From IMG/VR virus record IMGVR_UViG_3300046804_003856, positions 1-21,955 of that record: a DNA stretch of 21,955 nt. The stretch is one strand, 5' to 3'. The notes under the pieces are model-generated. The model worked only from the letters and a program-made list of their open reading frames with translations. It was not told the origin of the DNA and made no database searches. This document shows positions 6,098-14,979 of the stretch, in pieces (the stretch's first letter is position 1; each line of letters starts with the position of its first letter). The position numbers and the translations under genes were made by a program. This DNA comes from a virus.

Positions 6098-9000
6098 TCA
6101 GCATATCTTTGGGATTGTGGCAGTATTGTCTTGAGCTGAAGTTGCGAGAGAATCCGATCCAGAGAACTTATCTCCTCGAGGTCTCTCATAGCTGTGATAA
6201 TGTGCATGTGTACTAGCCGGATGCACGTGCGGAAAATTAAACACCGTAACAGGCCCTACTGCACATACTCCTATTCCTGTAAACCCGTCTATCGGCACAA
6301 CAGACATAATAAGAGACATATATTCAGTAACCAGATCATCTATACCTTGAGCTGTTGCAAGATAACCTATCTGGCCTGGTGAGGAGTAATGTAATACGCT
6401 TTTCAAGCTTGCGCTCATTGCTTTAAGAGCAGGGCCACCAGTAGTTAGCCATCTAGCAGTCTCTCCTGTATAATCTGGAGAACTCGATGTACTAGTCTTC
6501 TCAACATCATAAGAAGTGTTCAGAGATGGAGTACTCACTCCCCCTTGCGCATATACTCCTCCCATAGTATTTAAGTTAGCAGCGCAGTGCATGCTACCTA
6601 CAACGTGTACATTGGTGGCAGCCTCTCCTAACTGTATAGATTGGCCATACATTTGTACTGCAGCACCGTTTATTTTTGTTATACCATTATTATTCCCTAC
6701 CACAATAGAGTTACCAGTCATCTCTATAGAGCCGCCGTGCATATTAAGCTGACCTCTTGTCTCCGTGAAAATGCCACCGCTTCCTGTACGAATGTGTAAC
6801 TTATTACCGATAAACATATCGTAATTGCCGAGATCAGGGCCGTTCATCTCGAGAGGTTCATATTGCTTTATATTTTCAGTTTTAAAGCCCATAGCTCCTT
6901 CTTTTTCGTATATTTCACTTCCAGCAAGTACTTGCGTGCCTGGTATTTCTCTATAAGGCTCGAGATTATTTGGCGCCAACCCTACTACTAAAGAAGCGTT
7001 ACGAGCTACTTTTACCTTATAGTCTCCGCCAAAACCTGTCTTTTTTTCTAGATCCAGTACCTTATCTTGTATTGACGATAAGTTTGCTACGTACTCCTCA
7101 TCTGTAGCTGTTGCTTGAGGGCCTCCTGTGTATGTAGGAACTCTATGATTCGTACAAGTACCGCAAGAAGTACTTGTCATAAACTTTTTTTGCTTACCAA
7201 TTTTTATAGGTTTCAGCGCTACACTGAGTATTTCTTTCGCAAACCCCGGCACTGCTCCAGTTCTCGGTAGCATTTTATTAAGAGCTTTATTAAGAGTACG
7301 TAGTACAGTATTTATTATACCGTCTCCCTTAGTTGATAATATAGTTCTGTTACAATTGGGACAAGGTGCTGTTCCGGTAGGGACAATAGTGTTCTTTCTC
7401 TTATTGTGTACAGGCTCGATAGCTTCATATATAGCTTGCGCCGCACTCACAGAGTCAGAATCCCATTTGCCTATCTCTAGAGTAAAATCCTCTCCTATAG
7501 TTAGATTGTTTTCTCCTGCCACATACTCGCTGTTATCTCCGAAAACAGAATGAAACTCATCCCCATCCGTTGTACGAGATCTCCGTACTGGAGCATAATC
7601 TACTGTTCCAGTACTCATCATTTCTAACGTACCACCACCCTGAGTAGATATCTTAAATCCACTCTCTTCTATATCTCCCTCAACACTGTCATGTCTTACT
7701 TGAGTCAATAGTTCTATGGCTCCTGCCCCGGGCTGAACCATAGAGGTAGTTAACACTCTATCTGTTTCAGTACTTACAGGGCCTTTTGATCCTCCTGAAG
7801 ATCTCTGCTTAACACCGACCCAGTCTTCTGTTACTATATGCTGTGCAAAGTAAACTGGGTACATAGGGTCCCCACCCTCAAAAAACACCCATACATGTGC
7901 ACCAGGTGTAGGGGTAGAGAATATACCGCCTGGCAAACCATCTAATGGTGTACTTACATTTCTATCTGCTAGAGGGTTAGCAGATTTAAACATGTCAAAA
8001 ATAGCAGTTATAGGGTTCTCTGTACCTTGCGTCTTTGTGTCCTTAGCAACAGTACTTGAAGCTTTAGCGCCACGGCCACTGTCATATGCGGTACCTTCTG
8101 CTTTAGCTGTAGCGAGAGAAATTTCTGTGCTATCTTTTGCTTTGTTGAGCCATGACTGCTGTACAGCAAAGTCTTCTTTTGTTTTAGGTTCAATTATCTG
8201 ATTAAAAGTCTTTTCGTTAGCTTTATCTCTTAGACCGTACCACTTATACTGTCCTTTACTATTTGATGTAGCCTTAATAGCTGCTCTAAAGTTTCCTTGT
8301 GCAGCAAGAGTATATGCTTTAGGGTTATACGATCGCAAATACTCTATACCTGCGTTTAACTGAGCAAGCTTAGACGTCTTATCTAGCCCTACTCCATTCA
8401 AGCTTCTAGGGTCTCCTTGAAACTTACTTTTTACACTAGCTGCGTCATTACTATTTGTACGCAAGAAGCCTAGATCAGCATACAAGTCATATGCAGCAGA
8501 AGGACTCAGACCTCTCTTTATACCGTCATTTATGTTACTATTAGCAATTTGTGTACGTCTGCCTTTGCTATTATAAAGGGTTACAGTCTTATTATCTAAG
8601 TTTGAGTACGCTTCTCCTGTATTCCAGCCTGACTCAGAATAGCCTATAGCAGTAACAAATATCTCTAAGTTTCGTCTCTCAATTTCTTTAGAAACAGGCT
8701 TGTCGGTAACTGATATATCTCCAGATATATGATATTCACTTGAAGATGTAGGGGCATCTGTTTTAACAGGAGATGTATTCTTAGTATCGGCGGCCGTGCC
8801 AGAGGTGTTTGTAGCTTGCTTGGTAGTAGGGTTATAATATGTAGCACTACCACCACCAAATAAAGGAGCGGCATATTCAGCCCATGGCAATAGAGGTTCA
8901 ATTTGCTCTAGAAGCTCGGAGGGAAAATTATCAATAGTATTGTCTCCCAGGCTTCTTAGATATAGATCCTCCTTCAAAGAGTTAACTTGCTTTACTAAAG

Positions 9001-9100
9001 GCAAGCTCACCTGTGGCACAAAGATCTTAACTCTGTTCCTTTCTTCAGGGTCAGAATTACTTAAAACAATACCTCTATAGTTACCAAAAAACTTCTCCAT
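6098..9100 (-). CDS. baseplate central spike, gp5/VgrG-like, with lysozyme-like insertion
   Basis: A 1000-residue spike that should sit under the hub and pierce the cell envelope. Residues 1-83 begin an OB fold as in T4 gp5 and VgrG (YRGIVLSN, RNRVKIFVPQ, LPWAEYAAPLFGGG). The fold seems to resume at about 386-425 (GGIFSTPTPGAHVWVFFEGGDPMYPVYF). Between them, low-complexity linkers flank a helical segment (about 138-320) with YSESGWN at 154-160, resembling the catalytic-Glu helix of lysozymes and transglycosylases; the exact family is unclear. Residues 480-545 and 765-850 have short repetitive strands typical of spike beta-helices. C580, C583, C646 and C649 could bind a metal. H958, H960, H965, H967 and H969 near the C-terminus resemble metal-binding spike tips. 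T4 gp5 is 575 residues, so this is large. The ATG follows the previous stop after three bases, without a Shine-Dalgarno sequence. Confidence 0.85.
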   Translation of the reverse strand: MEKFFGNYRGIVLSNSDPEERNRVKIFVPQVSLPLVKQVNSLKEDLYLRSLGDNTIDNFPSELLEQIEPLLPWAEYAAPLFGGGSATYYNPTTKQATNTSGTAADTKNTSPVKTDAPTSSSEYHISGDISVTDKPVSKEIERRNLEIFVTAIGYSESGWNTGEAYSNLDNKTVTLYNSKGRRTQIANSNINDGIKRGLSPSAAYDLYADLGFLRTNSNDAASVKSKFQGDPRSLNGVGLDKTSKLAQLNAGIEYLRSYNPKAYTLAAQGNFRAAIKATSNSKGQYKWYGLRDKANEKTFNQIIEPKTKEDFAVQQSWLNKAKDSTEISLATAKAEGTAYDSGRGAKASSTVAKDTKTQGTENPITAIFDMFKSANPLADRNVSTPLDGLPGGIFSTPTPGAHVWVFFEGGDPMYPVYFAQHIVTEDWVGVKQRSSGGSKGPVSTETDRVLTTSMVQPGAGAIELLTQVRHDSVEGDIEESGFKISTQGGGTLEMMSTGTVDYAPVRRSRTTDGDEFHSVFGDNSEYVAGENNLTIGEDFTLEIGKWDSDSVSAAQAIYEAIEPVHNKRKNTIVPTGTAPCPNCNRTILSTKGDGIINTVLRTLNKALNKMLPRTGAVPGFAKEILSVALKPIKIGKQKKFMTSTSCGTCTNHRVPTYTGGPQATATDEEYVANLSSIQDKVLDLEKKTGFGGDYKVKVARNASLVVGLAPNNLEPYREIPGTQVLAGSEIYEKEGAMGFKTENIKQYEPLEMNGPDLGNYDMFIGNKLHIRTGSGGIFTETRGQLNMHGGSIEMTGNSIVVGNNNGITKINGAAVQMYGQSIQLGEAATNVHVVGSMHCAANLNTMGGVYAQGGVSTPSLNTSYDVEKTSTSSSPDYTGETARWLTTGGPALKAMSASLKSVLHYSSPGQIGYLATAQGIDDLVTEYMSLIMSVVPIDGFTGIGVCAVGPVTVFNFPHVHPASTHAHYHSYERPRGDKFSGSDSLATSAQDNTATIPKIC

Positions 9101-9103
9101 ACA

Positions 9104-10645
9104 TTAAAACAATCGCGTATTTGTATACGCTCTATAATTAATCTTGTTGCCTGAACGGTCAACTTGCTGCACAGAGCCGTCTATACTTAAGCGAGGTAAC
9201 ACGAATATAGGATTTACTGTAGGGTTGTACTGATATTGTGAAGAGCCAAAATGAAATGGCTGAGCAAATGTAAATGTAATGCCGCCCTTTTTCTTAGCAT
9301 TACCTATGAATAGTTTTTTCTTACCCTTGAGTACATTTTTAACAAAAGCACTACGTATACCATTACCGATAAAGCCTTTTGCGTTTGTAGATAAAGCCTG
9401 TATTATACCGAGCGTTTTTTGAGCGTCCTTAGGTAGCTGACTTATTAACCAATTTATACTTGAGTATCTTCTAAGTACCTTAAGAGAGTTTAATAGAGGT
9501 GCTTCTATTTTAGTTTGTAGGTTTGAGACCTTATCCAACCCGGGTATAGCTATGTTAATGTTTGTACCCAGAGCTTCATACATATAGGTAAATATACCTT
9601 TCTCAGTTATAGTAGTTAGTTCATTGCTCAAGTCTGCAAAGATATTAGTCATAACTGACTCTCCTTCTGCTGCACCGAGTAGAGTGTTTACAAAGTCTTT
9701 TAGATTCTCTCCAAAATCTTTGAGAAAGCCTCCAATTTCTGCAAAAACACTCTCTAATACACTAGGTAAAGCTGTTTGCTCTAATAACCAATCAAGAGCT
9801 GACATTAACAATATAGTTAAAGCTTTAATAGCAGCTTTTATTTTGCGCTGCAGCTTTACTACAGCAGCTTGAAAGTTTTGAAATATTTGATTTATTGCAT
9901 CTATAGCTTGCTCAAGCTCTTCTCTAATAGTATATAGTAGTGTACGAGCGCTATTGAACATATCTGCTGGTATATTAGCAAATCTGTTTTCTTTCATCTT
10001 AGCGTTTAAAGTAGCCCACCCACTATTAAAAACATCTTTGCCGTTCTCTCTACTTGATACCCGTTTAAATATACTTTTTGTAGCGCTATTTCCAGGCAAT
10101 GAGCTGTCTATGTTATCCTGATCTGCATCCTCTTTTATACGCCTAGCTCTATGTTCCGCAGTTGCTTTGCGTATTCTTGCCGCAGCTATATTGAGCTGAT
10201 CTAGACCAAAAGAGGCTGCCTCATCTATAGCGTTTAAAGTTTGTGTTATTGAAGACCCTAACCTGTCTGTAGTCTCAGAGAAAAAGCCATCTACTCCTAT
10301 AGCAGTCTTAGCAGTTATTGCTTGTAAGCTATTTATATGCTTTAACTTGCGTAAGCTACGCGCCACGTAAGAGTCTGTTGCACCCGTTTCATCGGCTACA
10401 GTAGAAATCTTATCATACTCTTCCTGTACTTTATCTGCATTTAAATTCTTACTACCAGCTGGACCTAACCCGTCAGAAGTATTTCTTGTTTTATTGAGAT
10501 ATGTAATCCACTTTAATCTCTCTGCGTTTCCGCCGCTGCTCCATAAAGGAAGATAAGGCTTAAGCGTGTTGAATTCGGCCCAAGTTAACCCTGCTACAGG
10601 GCTTGCAGATTCTTTTACGTTAGATATATTCTTAGGTACAGCCAT
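9104..10645 (-). CDS. baseplate-region helical protein of unknown function
   Basis: A 513-residue protein I do not recognise. The opening (LTWAEFNTLKPYLPLW, about 20-35) is followed by a mostly helical body. Charged helices lie at about 145-180. A long amphipathic stretch at about 245-320 (EELEQAIDAINQIFQNFQAA and onward) could form a coiled coil or bury in another protein, and it contains a hydrophobic patch ALTILLMSALDWLL. The last 80 residues look strand-rich and polar, ending in NYRAYTNTRLF. It lies between the hub and spike genes with 3-base spacers on both sides, so a structural or assembly role at the hub-spike junction is likely by position only. It is not an obvious lysozyme, fibre or chaperone. 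Confidence 0.75.
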   Translation of the reverse strand: MAVPKNISNVKESASPVAGLTWAEFNTLKPYLPLWSSGGNAERLKWITYLNKTRNTSDGLGPAGSKNLNADKVQEEYDKISTVADETGATDSYVARSLRKLKHINSLQAITAKTAIGVDGFFSETTDRLGSSITQTLNAIDEAASFGLDQLNIAAARIRKATAEHRARRIKEDADQDNIDSSLPGNSATKSIFKRVSSRENGKDVFNSGWATLNAKMKENRFANIPADMFNSARTLLYTIREELEQAIDAINQIFQNFQAAVVKLQRKIKAAIKALTILLMSALDWLLEQTALPSVLESVFAEIGGFLKDFGENLKDFVNTLLGAAEGESVMTNIFADLSNELTTITEKGIFTYMYEALGTNINIAIPGLDKVSNLQTKIEAPLLNSLKVLRRYSSINWLISQLPKDAQKTLGIIQALSTNAKGFIGNGIRSAFVKNVLKGKKKLFIGNAKKKGGITFTFAQPFHFGSSQYQYNPTVNPIFVLPRLSIDGSVQQVDRSGNKINYRAYTNTRLF

Positions 10646-10648
10646 ATG

Positions 10649-12334
10649 TTAAACTTTTGAAGTGCTTGGTGTCAACGAATCAGTAGTTTTTAGCTTTGTA
10701 TAGCTGCTGACTCTAACAGCTATACAATTGTTAGTGTATCCGTTATCTTTATTTATTGTGTGAGTTACTTCTGTGAGAAGCCATTGACCGTTAAACTTTT
10801 TCTCAAAATCGTTAAGTCTGTCTACATTAGAGATTATGTTAATAAATTTACCTGGAGTTCTAACAGTAAGTCCTTTTGCAGAGAATGTTATTGCTTGATT
10901 TAGAAATACGCTGCGCATAATCATATCATTACGAGACGCATATTGAGCTGCTACTGTTTGATGTACAGTGTGCTGTATCTTAGTATTTACACCGTTTAGT
11001 TTGGCTTTATTTGTAGATAATAAAGGCTCATGTCTAGAGCCGTTATATAGGTTATTTTTTATAATCTTCTCCTTAACAGCAGTATGTACCGCTTCAATAC
11101 TGTTTTGCTTACAATATATAGACCAGGTACTTGAGGCTATATCATATTGAACTACAGGTCTATTAGTAATACTCATATCATCAACCCCTGACATAGGCGC
11201 AATATTATAGTTATATATTATAGAAGTATTAGGTATATGTATGTTAACTAATTTTCCGTTTACATAGCTTTGACCTATATCATATGTTATATTAACAGAC
11301 GGGTAATCTTCTGTATTAGTAATTGACTGTAGAGTAAGCGTTTCTACGCACCCTTCTTGAAGATTATTATTTGGGGAAGCTTTTTCAAAAATCTTGTCTA
11401 TACCTACTAAACTCCATTCTTTTTTATATCTGTGAAGACGTAAGATACCCGGCAAAAAATTCATCTCATATTTCTCTGTACCATCTCTAACATAGCTATC
11501 TGAAGCTATATAGTTACTGAGCAAGTAGGATAAGTTATCATTTACATTGTAGGTAGCTGGAGTAGTATAAAATATATAGTTAGTATCTGACCCCTCGTCC
11601 CACTCCTTACTAAATGCTGCAACGCTTATGTCAGGCTCTTCTATGCTACCTTCTTCAGAAAAGCCTATCATAAGCTCTTTTTGCTCAGTAAAGATACTCT
11701 CTTCGTCCTGTATCTCAGGGGAGTTACAAACTGTCTGAATAAAGTCTTTAACAGATGCGCCTATCAGACACTTACCTTCTTTGGCATTAATAAGCAGAGC
11801 AGGGTTAGTAGAGTTAGTACCAGATTGATTAGCGATAACTCTTGTAGCAAGATATCTTGTTGACCACAATATGCTTGACTCTTCAAATATTTGAAAACGC
11901 TCATCAACAAATTCTAGCTGCTTAAATTTCTCAATACCGTTTGTACTAGAGACGTCTTGTATTGATACAACTGCAAAATCATAGTTAATCTCCCAATCTT
12001 CAGCAAATTTTGTATCAATGTTTTCTTCGAGATTGATGTTTGCTATAGGAAAGAATCGAATATTTAGCCGGTTACGACCATCAGAGCGGAATGTGTATAT
12101 ATTACCTTGGTAGCTTTTTGTATTATCAATATCTCCTCTCTCAAAAAATTCTAAGTCGTTTTTAAGTAAAAGAGAGCCAGATGTAACCCACGATAAGAGA
12201 GACTCTTTTATAGTTATTAGCTCTATAAAACCTTGAGGTATCTCTATCTTTTGTACACCATTGTATAATGTAGCTTTGAAATGATAGAATTGATCGTTAA
12301 GGTTTACTGTAAATTTTGAGTCTAGAGGATCCAT
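10649..12334 (-). CDS. baseplate hub protein, gp27-like
   Basis: A 561-residue protein predicted to form the ring that joins tail tube and spike. The N-terminal part (LNDQFYHFKATLYNG, then ITIKESLLSWVTSGSLLLKN) resembles the first tube-like domain of gp27/VgrG-type hubs. The C-terminal part is diagnostic in style: FLNQAITFSAKGLTVRTPG, then a Phe-rich turn and FNGQWLLTEVTHTINKDNG, matching the hub pattern in which a Gly-x-Trp strand precedes a T-x-V-x-H strand. I start it at the ATG at 12334, two bases after the stop of the preceding gene. A GTG at 12346 in the same frame would overlap that gene and add only four residues. The spike gene follows after one other gene, in keeping with gp27-gp5 partnership. 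Confidence 0.75.
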   Translation of the reverse strand: MDPLDSKFTVNLNDQFYHFKATLYNGVQKIEIPQGFIELITIKESLLSWVTSGSLLLKNDLEFFERGDIDNTKSYQGNIYTFRSDGRNRLNIRFFPIANINLEENIDTKFAEDWEINYDFAVVSIQDVSSTNGIEKFKQLEFVDERFQIFEESSILWSTRYLATRVIANQSGTNSTNPALLINAKEGKCLIGASVKDFIQTVCNSPEIQDEESIFTEQKELMIGFSEEGSIEEPDISVAAFSKEWDEGSDTNYIFYTTPATYNVNDNLSYLLSNYIASDSYVRDGTEKYEMNFLPGILRLHRYKKEWSLVGIDKIFEKASPNNNLQEGCVETLTLQSITNTEDYPSVNITYDIGQSYVNGKLVNIHIPNTSIIYNYNIAPMSGVDDMSITNRPVVQYDIASSTWSIYCKQNSIEAVHTAVKEKIIKNNLYNGSRHEPLLSTNKAKLNGVNTKIQHTVHQTVAAQYASRNDMIMRSVFLNQAITFSAKGLTVRTPGKFINIISNVDRLNDFEKKFNGQWLLTEVTHTINKDNGYTNNCIAVRVSSYTKLKTTDSLTPSTSKV

Positions 12335-12336
12335 AG

Positions 12337-12930
12337 CTATTTGCACTCTGGTGCCAACAGCTCTACCTTCATTTGATCAAAAACAAAAGTTGAGGTGCAC
12401 CCTATTTCTTCAGTTCTCTTATAATCAAACTCAATTTCACTTAACTTTGTTATAAAAACATTATTATACGCAAAACGTACTACTTTATTATTATATTCAT
12501 CTAAGCCGTATATTTCAAAAGAAGTAACATAATCTCTAAAGCTATTTGTTAAAGGTTTGGTTATTGCTGTATCAAAGAAGCCTGTGGAAGCTTCATTATA
12601 CAAATCTAGCCAATTCCACAATAGCCAGTAATTGAAGAATCTATTATCTATCACACACCCTAAAGTCAGAGAGGAGTATGACGGTCTACTAAAGCTTGTA
12701 GTCTTATGTACTTGACCAGCGTATGGAGAATCTATCTCAGCAACTGACACAGAAGGCACTGGCGTACCATAGACACTAAATTGTAGACTATTAGAATCTA
12801 AGGTCTTGAAATTTTCATTGCATGTACTGTTTCTATAAAGCTTGTTTGCTCTATTTTTTAAGGCTATAGGGATGTCCAGTACAGCAAGAAACTTATCTCT
12901 ACGGGCTTTGTTGTAAATTGTCTGATCCAT
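12337..12930 (-). CDS. tail-tube-fold protein (third copy), hub- or tube-associated
   Basis: A 197-residue protein with the style of the gp19 tube fold: a central region GTPVPSVSVAEIDSPYAGQ (about 55-73), an aromatic-rich helix NYWLLWNWLDLYNE (about 100-113), a strand SFEIYGLDEYNNKVVRFAY (about 137-155) and a final beta strand with CTSTFVFDQMKVELL. In tube proteins a similar loop, helix and closing strand order is seen. It lies one base after the terminase stop and directly before the hub gene, so it may be a tube-to-hub adaptor, comparable in place to gp54-like or tail-completion proteins. The assignment rests on pattern and context, not on a strong motif. Confidence 0.6.
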   Translation of the reverse strand: MDQTIYNKARRDKFLAVLDIPIALKNRANKLYRNSTCNENFKTLDSNSLQFSVYGTPVPSVSVAEIDSPYAGQVHKTTSFSRPSYSSLTLGCVIDNRFFNYWLLWNWLDLYNEASTGFFDTAITKPLTNSFRDYVTSFEIYGLDEYNNKVVRFAYNNVFITKLSEIEFDYKRTEEIGCTSTFVFDQMKVELLAPECK

Positions 12931-12931
12931 A

Positions 12932-14680
12932 CTAATAATCGAGAAGCCATGCTATATCCTCCATATCTACAAAAGATCTGTCAGTCATCTTAGGTCGAAT
13001 GATATTTAAGTTATAGAAGTCTTTATTAGTATTTATCTCAAGCCCTTCTTCTGCATTATCTTCGTTATTGTTGTCTTGTTGCTGTATAAGAGCGCTCTTA
13101 CTAATAAGATGTGAGGTATCCTCAAAACCAGAGATATGCTTAGGCAAGCCTTGAGCATCAAAATCTATTACATCAAAATGTTTCTGTACTATCTCAGGAA
13201 AAAGTACAAACAATCCCCATGTAAGAGACATAACTCTGTCGTCGTGAGTTTCAGAACTTTTTCTCTGCCAAGTGTCATTAGGCATTTTTACAAACGTTTC
13301 AAACTCCTGTAAAGTATCTAAATCTCTTAAAGTAACTACTCGAAGCTTATTAAACCAATAACGCATGTTGCGTATGCCGTGGTACTTCGTATTTGTATGG
13401 GCCAATATACCTGATCTATGATTAGAATTATACTTTATCTGAGAGCTGTGAGTATAATTAACGAGATTTGGATATTCGTGTGTTTGTATTAAAGCATCTA
13501 CGACACCTCCTCCGCAATTGTTTCTCTCCACTGCTAGCGGCGGGTTTCCCCACTGCTTGGCTATTTCTACTAACTTTGTAGTAAAGTGATATGGATCAAG
13601 CTTGTTGTTAGCATATACAGCAACTTGCTCTATATTAGTCAGATCTGTTATATCCATTACCTGTATTACAGAATAGTTACGACCTACCCCTTCACCAATA
13701 TCTACTCCTATCGTATACAGCTTACCTGCTTCAGGTCTTTTCCATATTTTATAGTCTCCATCATCAAGCACTATAACAGGTTTTTGTAACTTCGCTCGCA
13801 TGCCTTCTATTACGTCGAAGTCTAGAACAGATTCTGCTTCTTCTATAAAAGAGTTACCAAACTCAATATTAAATGCCTCTACAGAGCCTAAAAGCTTTAT
13901 TTGCTCTTGTCTCCATACTTCATCTCTCTCTGGTCTCTCCCACCAGTCTACTCGGGTATGGGCCCATCCGTTTTCTCCTTTTAGTGCGCCGTTGTATAAA
14001 TCATAAAACTTATTCTGTGTACCATTAGGTGTACTAATGACGATGATCTTTGATTTCTTCGAGGTTGAGATGGTAGGTATGGCACTTCTCCATAGCTCAT
14101 TTAAAATTTTCTTATCAATAAATGCAAACTCATCTACAATAAGAACATTAACAGAACCACCACGAGCAGCGCTAGAACTAGTAGCGCTGATTGTTATTGT
14201 AGAGTCGTTAGTGAATACAATACCATCTTTTCGCCAAGATTTGACGCCAGGTTTTAAGAAGTTAGGTAGCTGTTCGTATGCCATCTTAACTCTCTCAAAT
14301 TGCTCTATAGCTGTATCTTCTTTGTTAGCTATAATAACAATTTTTTTGTTGTCTTGAAAGCAAGCCGTCCATAGAGCATATATAGCAACAACTGTTGACT
14401 TGCCCATCTGTCGAGATGCAAGGATAACACTAAATCTATTATCCTTAAGCATTTGTAATATTTTTTGCTGGAACTCAAATAGCTTAATCTTTTCTTTACC
14501 CTGATCGAGAACAGTAATATAGAAGTGCTCCTGGGCAAATCTGAGTATACTGTCTGCACAGGATCGTACCTCTGCAAGCATTTCCTCTGTCCAAGTAAAG
14601 GTAGCTCCTTTCCTGGGCAGATTCTCATTACCCATGTAATGAGATGAACCTAGATTTAGCTCTTCTATTTCTTTTGACAT
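12932..14680 (-). CDS. terminase large subunit, T4 gp17-like
   Basis: A 582-residue DNA-packaging motor that cuts concatemeric phage DNA and drives it into the prohead using ATP. The ATPase domain has Walker A SRQMGKST (89-96) and Walker B VNVLIVDE (177-184, D183/E184), then the coupling motif STPNG (216-220). The RNase H-type nuclease has the expected acidic residues D327 (GVDIGEG), E385 (LAVERNN, followed by CGGG) and D480/D481 (THDDRVMSL). Length is close to T4 gp17 (610). The C-terminal 80 residues are acidic and Asn-rich. It sits inside the tail operon rather than beside a small terminase, which is not seen here. Stop and start at both ends are one base from the neighbours; no Shine-Dalgarno sequence. 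Confidence 0.97.
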   Translation of the reverse strand: MSKEIEELNLGSSHYMGNENLPRKGATFTWTEEMLAEVRSCADSILRFAQEHFYITVLDQGKEKIKLFEFQQKILQMLKDNRFSVILASRQMGKSTVVAIYALWTACFQDNKKIVIIANKEDTAIEQFERVKMAYEQLPNFLKPGVKSWRKDGIVFTNDSTITISATSSSAARGGSVNVLIVDEFAFIDKKILNELWRSAIPTISTSKKSKIIVISTPNGTQNKFYDLYNGALKGENGWAHTRVDWWERPERDEVWRQEQIKLLGSVEAFNIEFGNSFIEEAESVLDFDVIEGMRAKLQKPVIVLDDGDYKIWKRPEAGKLYTIGVDIGEGVGRNYSVIQVMDITDLTNIEQVAVYANNKLDPYHFTTKLVEIAKQWGNPPLAVERNNCGGGVVDALIQTHEYPNLVNYTHSSQIKYNSNHRSGILAHTNTKYHGIRNMRYWFNKLRVVTLRDLDTLQEFETFVKMPNDTWQRKSSETHDDRVMSLTWGLFVLFPEIVQKHFDVIDFDAQGLPKHISGFEDTSHLISKSALIQQQDNNNEDNAEEGLEINTNKDFYNLNIIRPKMTDRSFVDMEDIAWLLDY

Positions 14681-14681
14681 A

Positions 14682-14978
14682 CTACCACTTACCTACAGGA
14701 CAGTTTGCAGCCTTAAGGTAAGTTTTCGTAGCCATATAACATCCGCACTTAGAGCATCTAGTATTATCTACATAAAATTCACACGCTTGACACACAGCTA
14801 ATCTCTTTTCTGCTTCTTCTGCTGTAAGAGATATGCCTTCTCCTGCTACAGCAGATCTTACTGTTGCAGCTGCTGTCTTTAATAGATCCTTACCCATATC
14901 TACCATAGACGGCATAGTATGTTCTTGAGCTTGTTTTAATTGCTGTTCTCTTATGTTATCCATATGTTTATTAAACAT
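14682..14978 (-). CDS. small zinc-ribbon protein
   Basis: A 98-residue protein with a helical N-terminal half and a C-terminal cysteine cluster: C63 and C66 (CQAC), C75, C78 and C80 (CSKCGC) and C93 in a final CPVGKW. The spacing fits a zinc ribbon. Small proteins with this ending are common in T4-like phages and often lie near structural genes; that is from memory. The function is not known; binding to DNA or to a packaging or baseplate partner is possible. It sits between gp53-like and terminase genes, one base from each. The ATG encoding M6 is a possible alternative start. Confidence 0.75.
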   Translation of the reverse strand: MFNKHMDNIREQQLKQAQEHTMPSMVDMGKDLLKTAAATVRSAVAGEGISLTAEEAEKRLAVCQACEFYVDNTRCSKCGCYMATKTYLKAANCPVGKW

Positions 14979-14979
14979 G

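Noticed and set aside
12335-12346. GTG start for the hub gene, overlapping the gene before it
   Set aside because: The ATG at 12334 lies two bases after the upstream stop, matching the other stop-start junctions, and costs only four residues.
14037-14357. 106-codon plus-strand frame opposite the terminase ATPase domain
   Set aside because: It is a shadow of a strongly conserved gene with intact Walker motifs.
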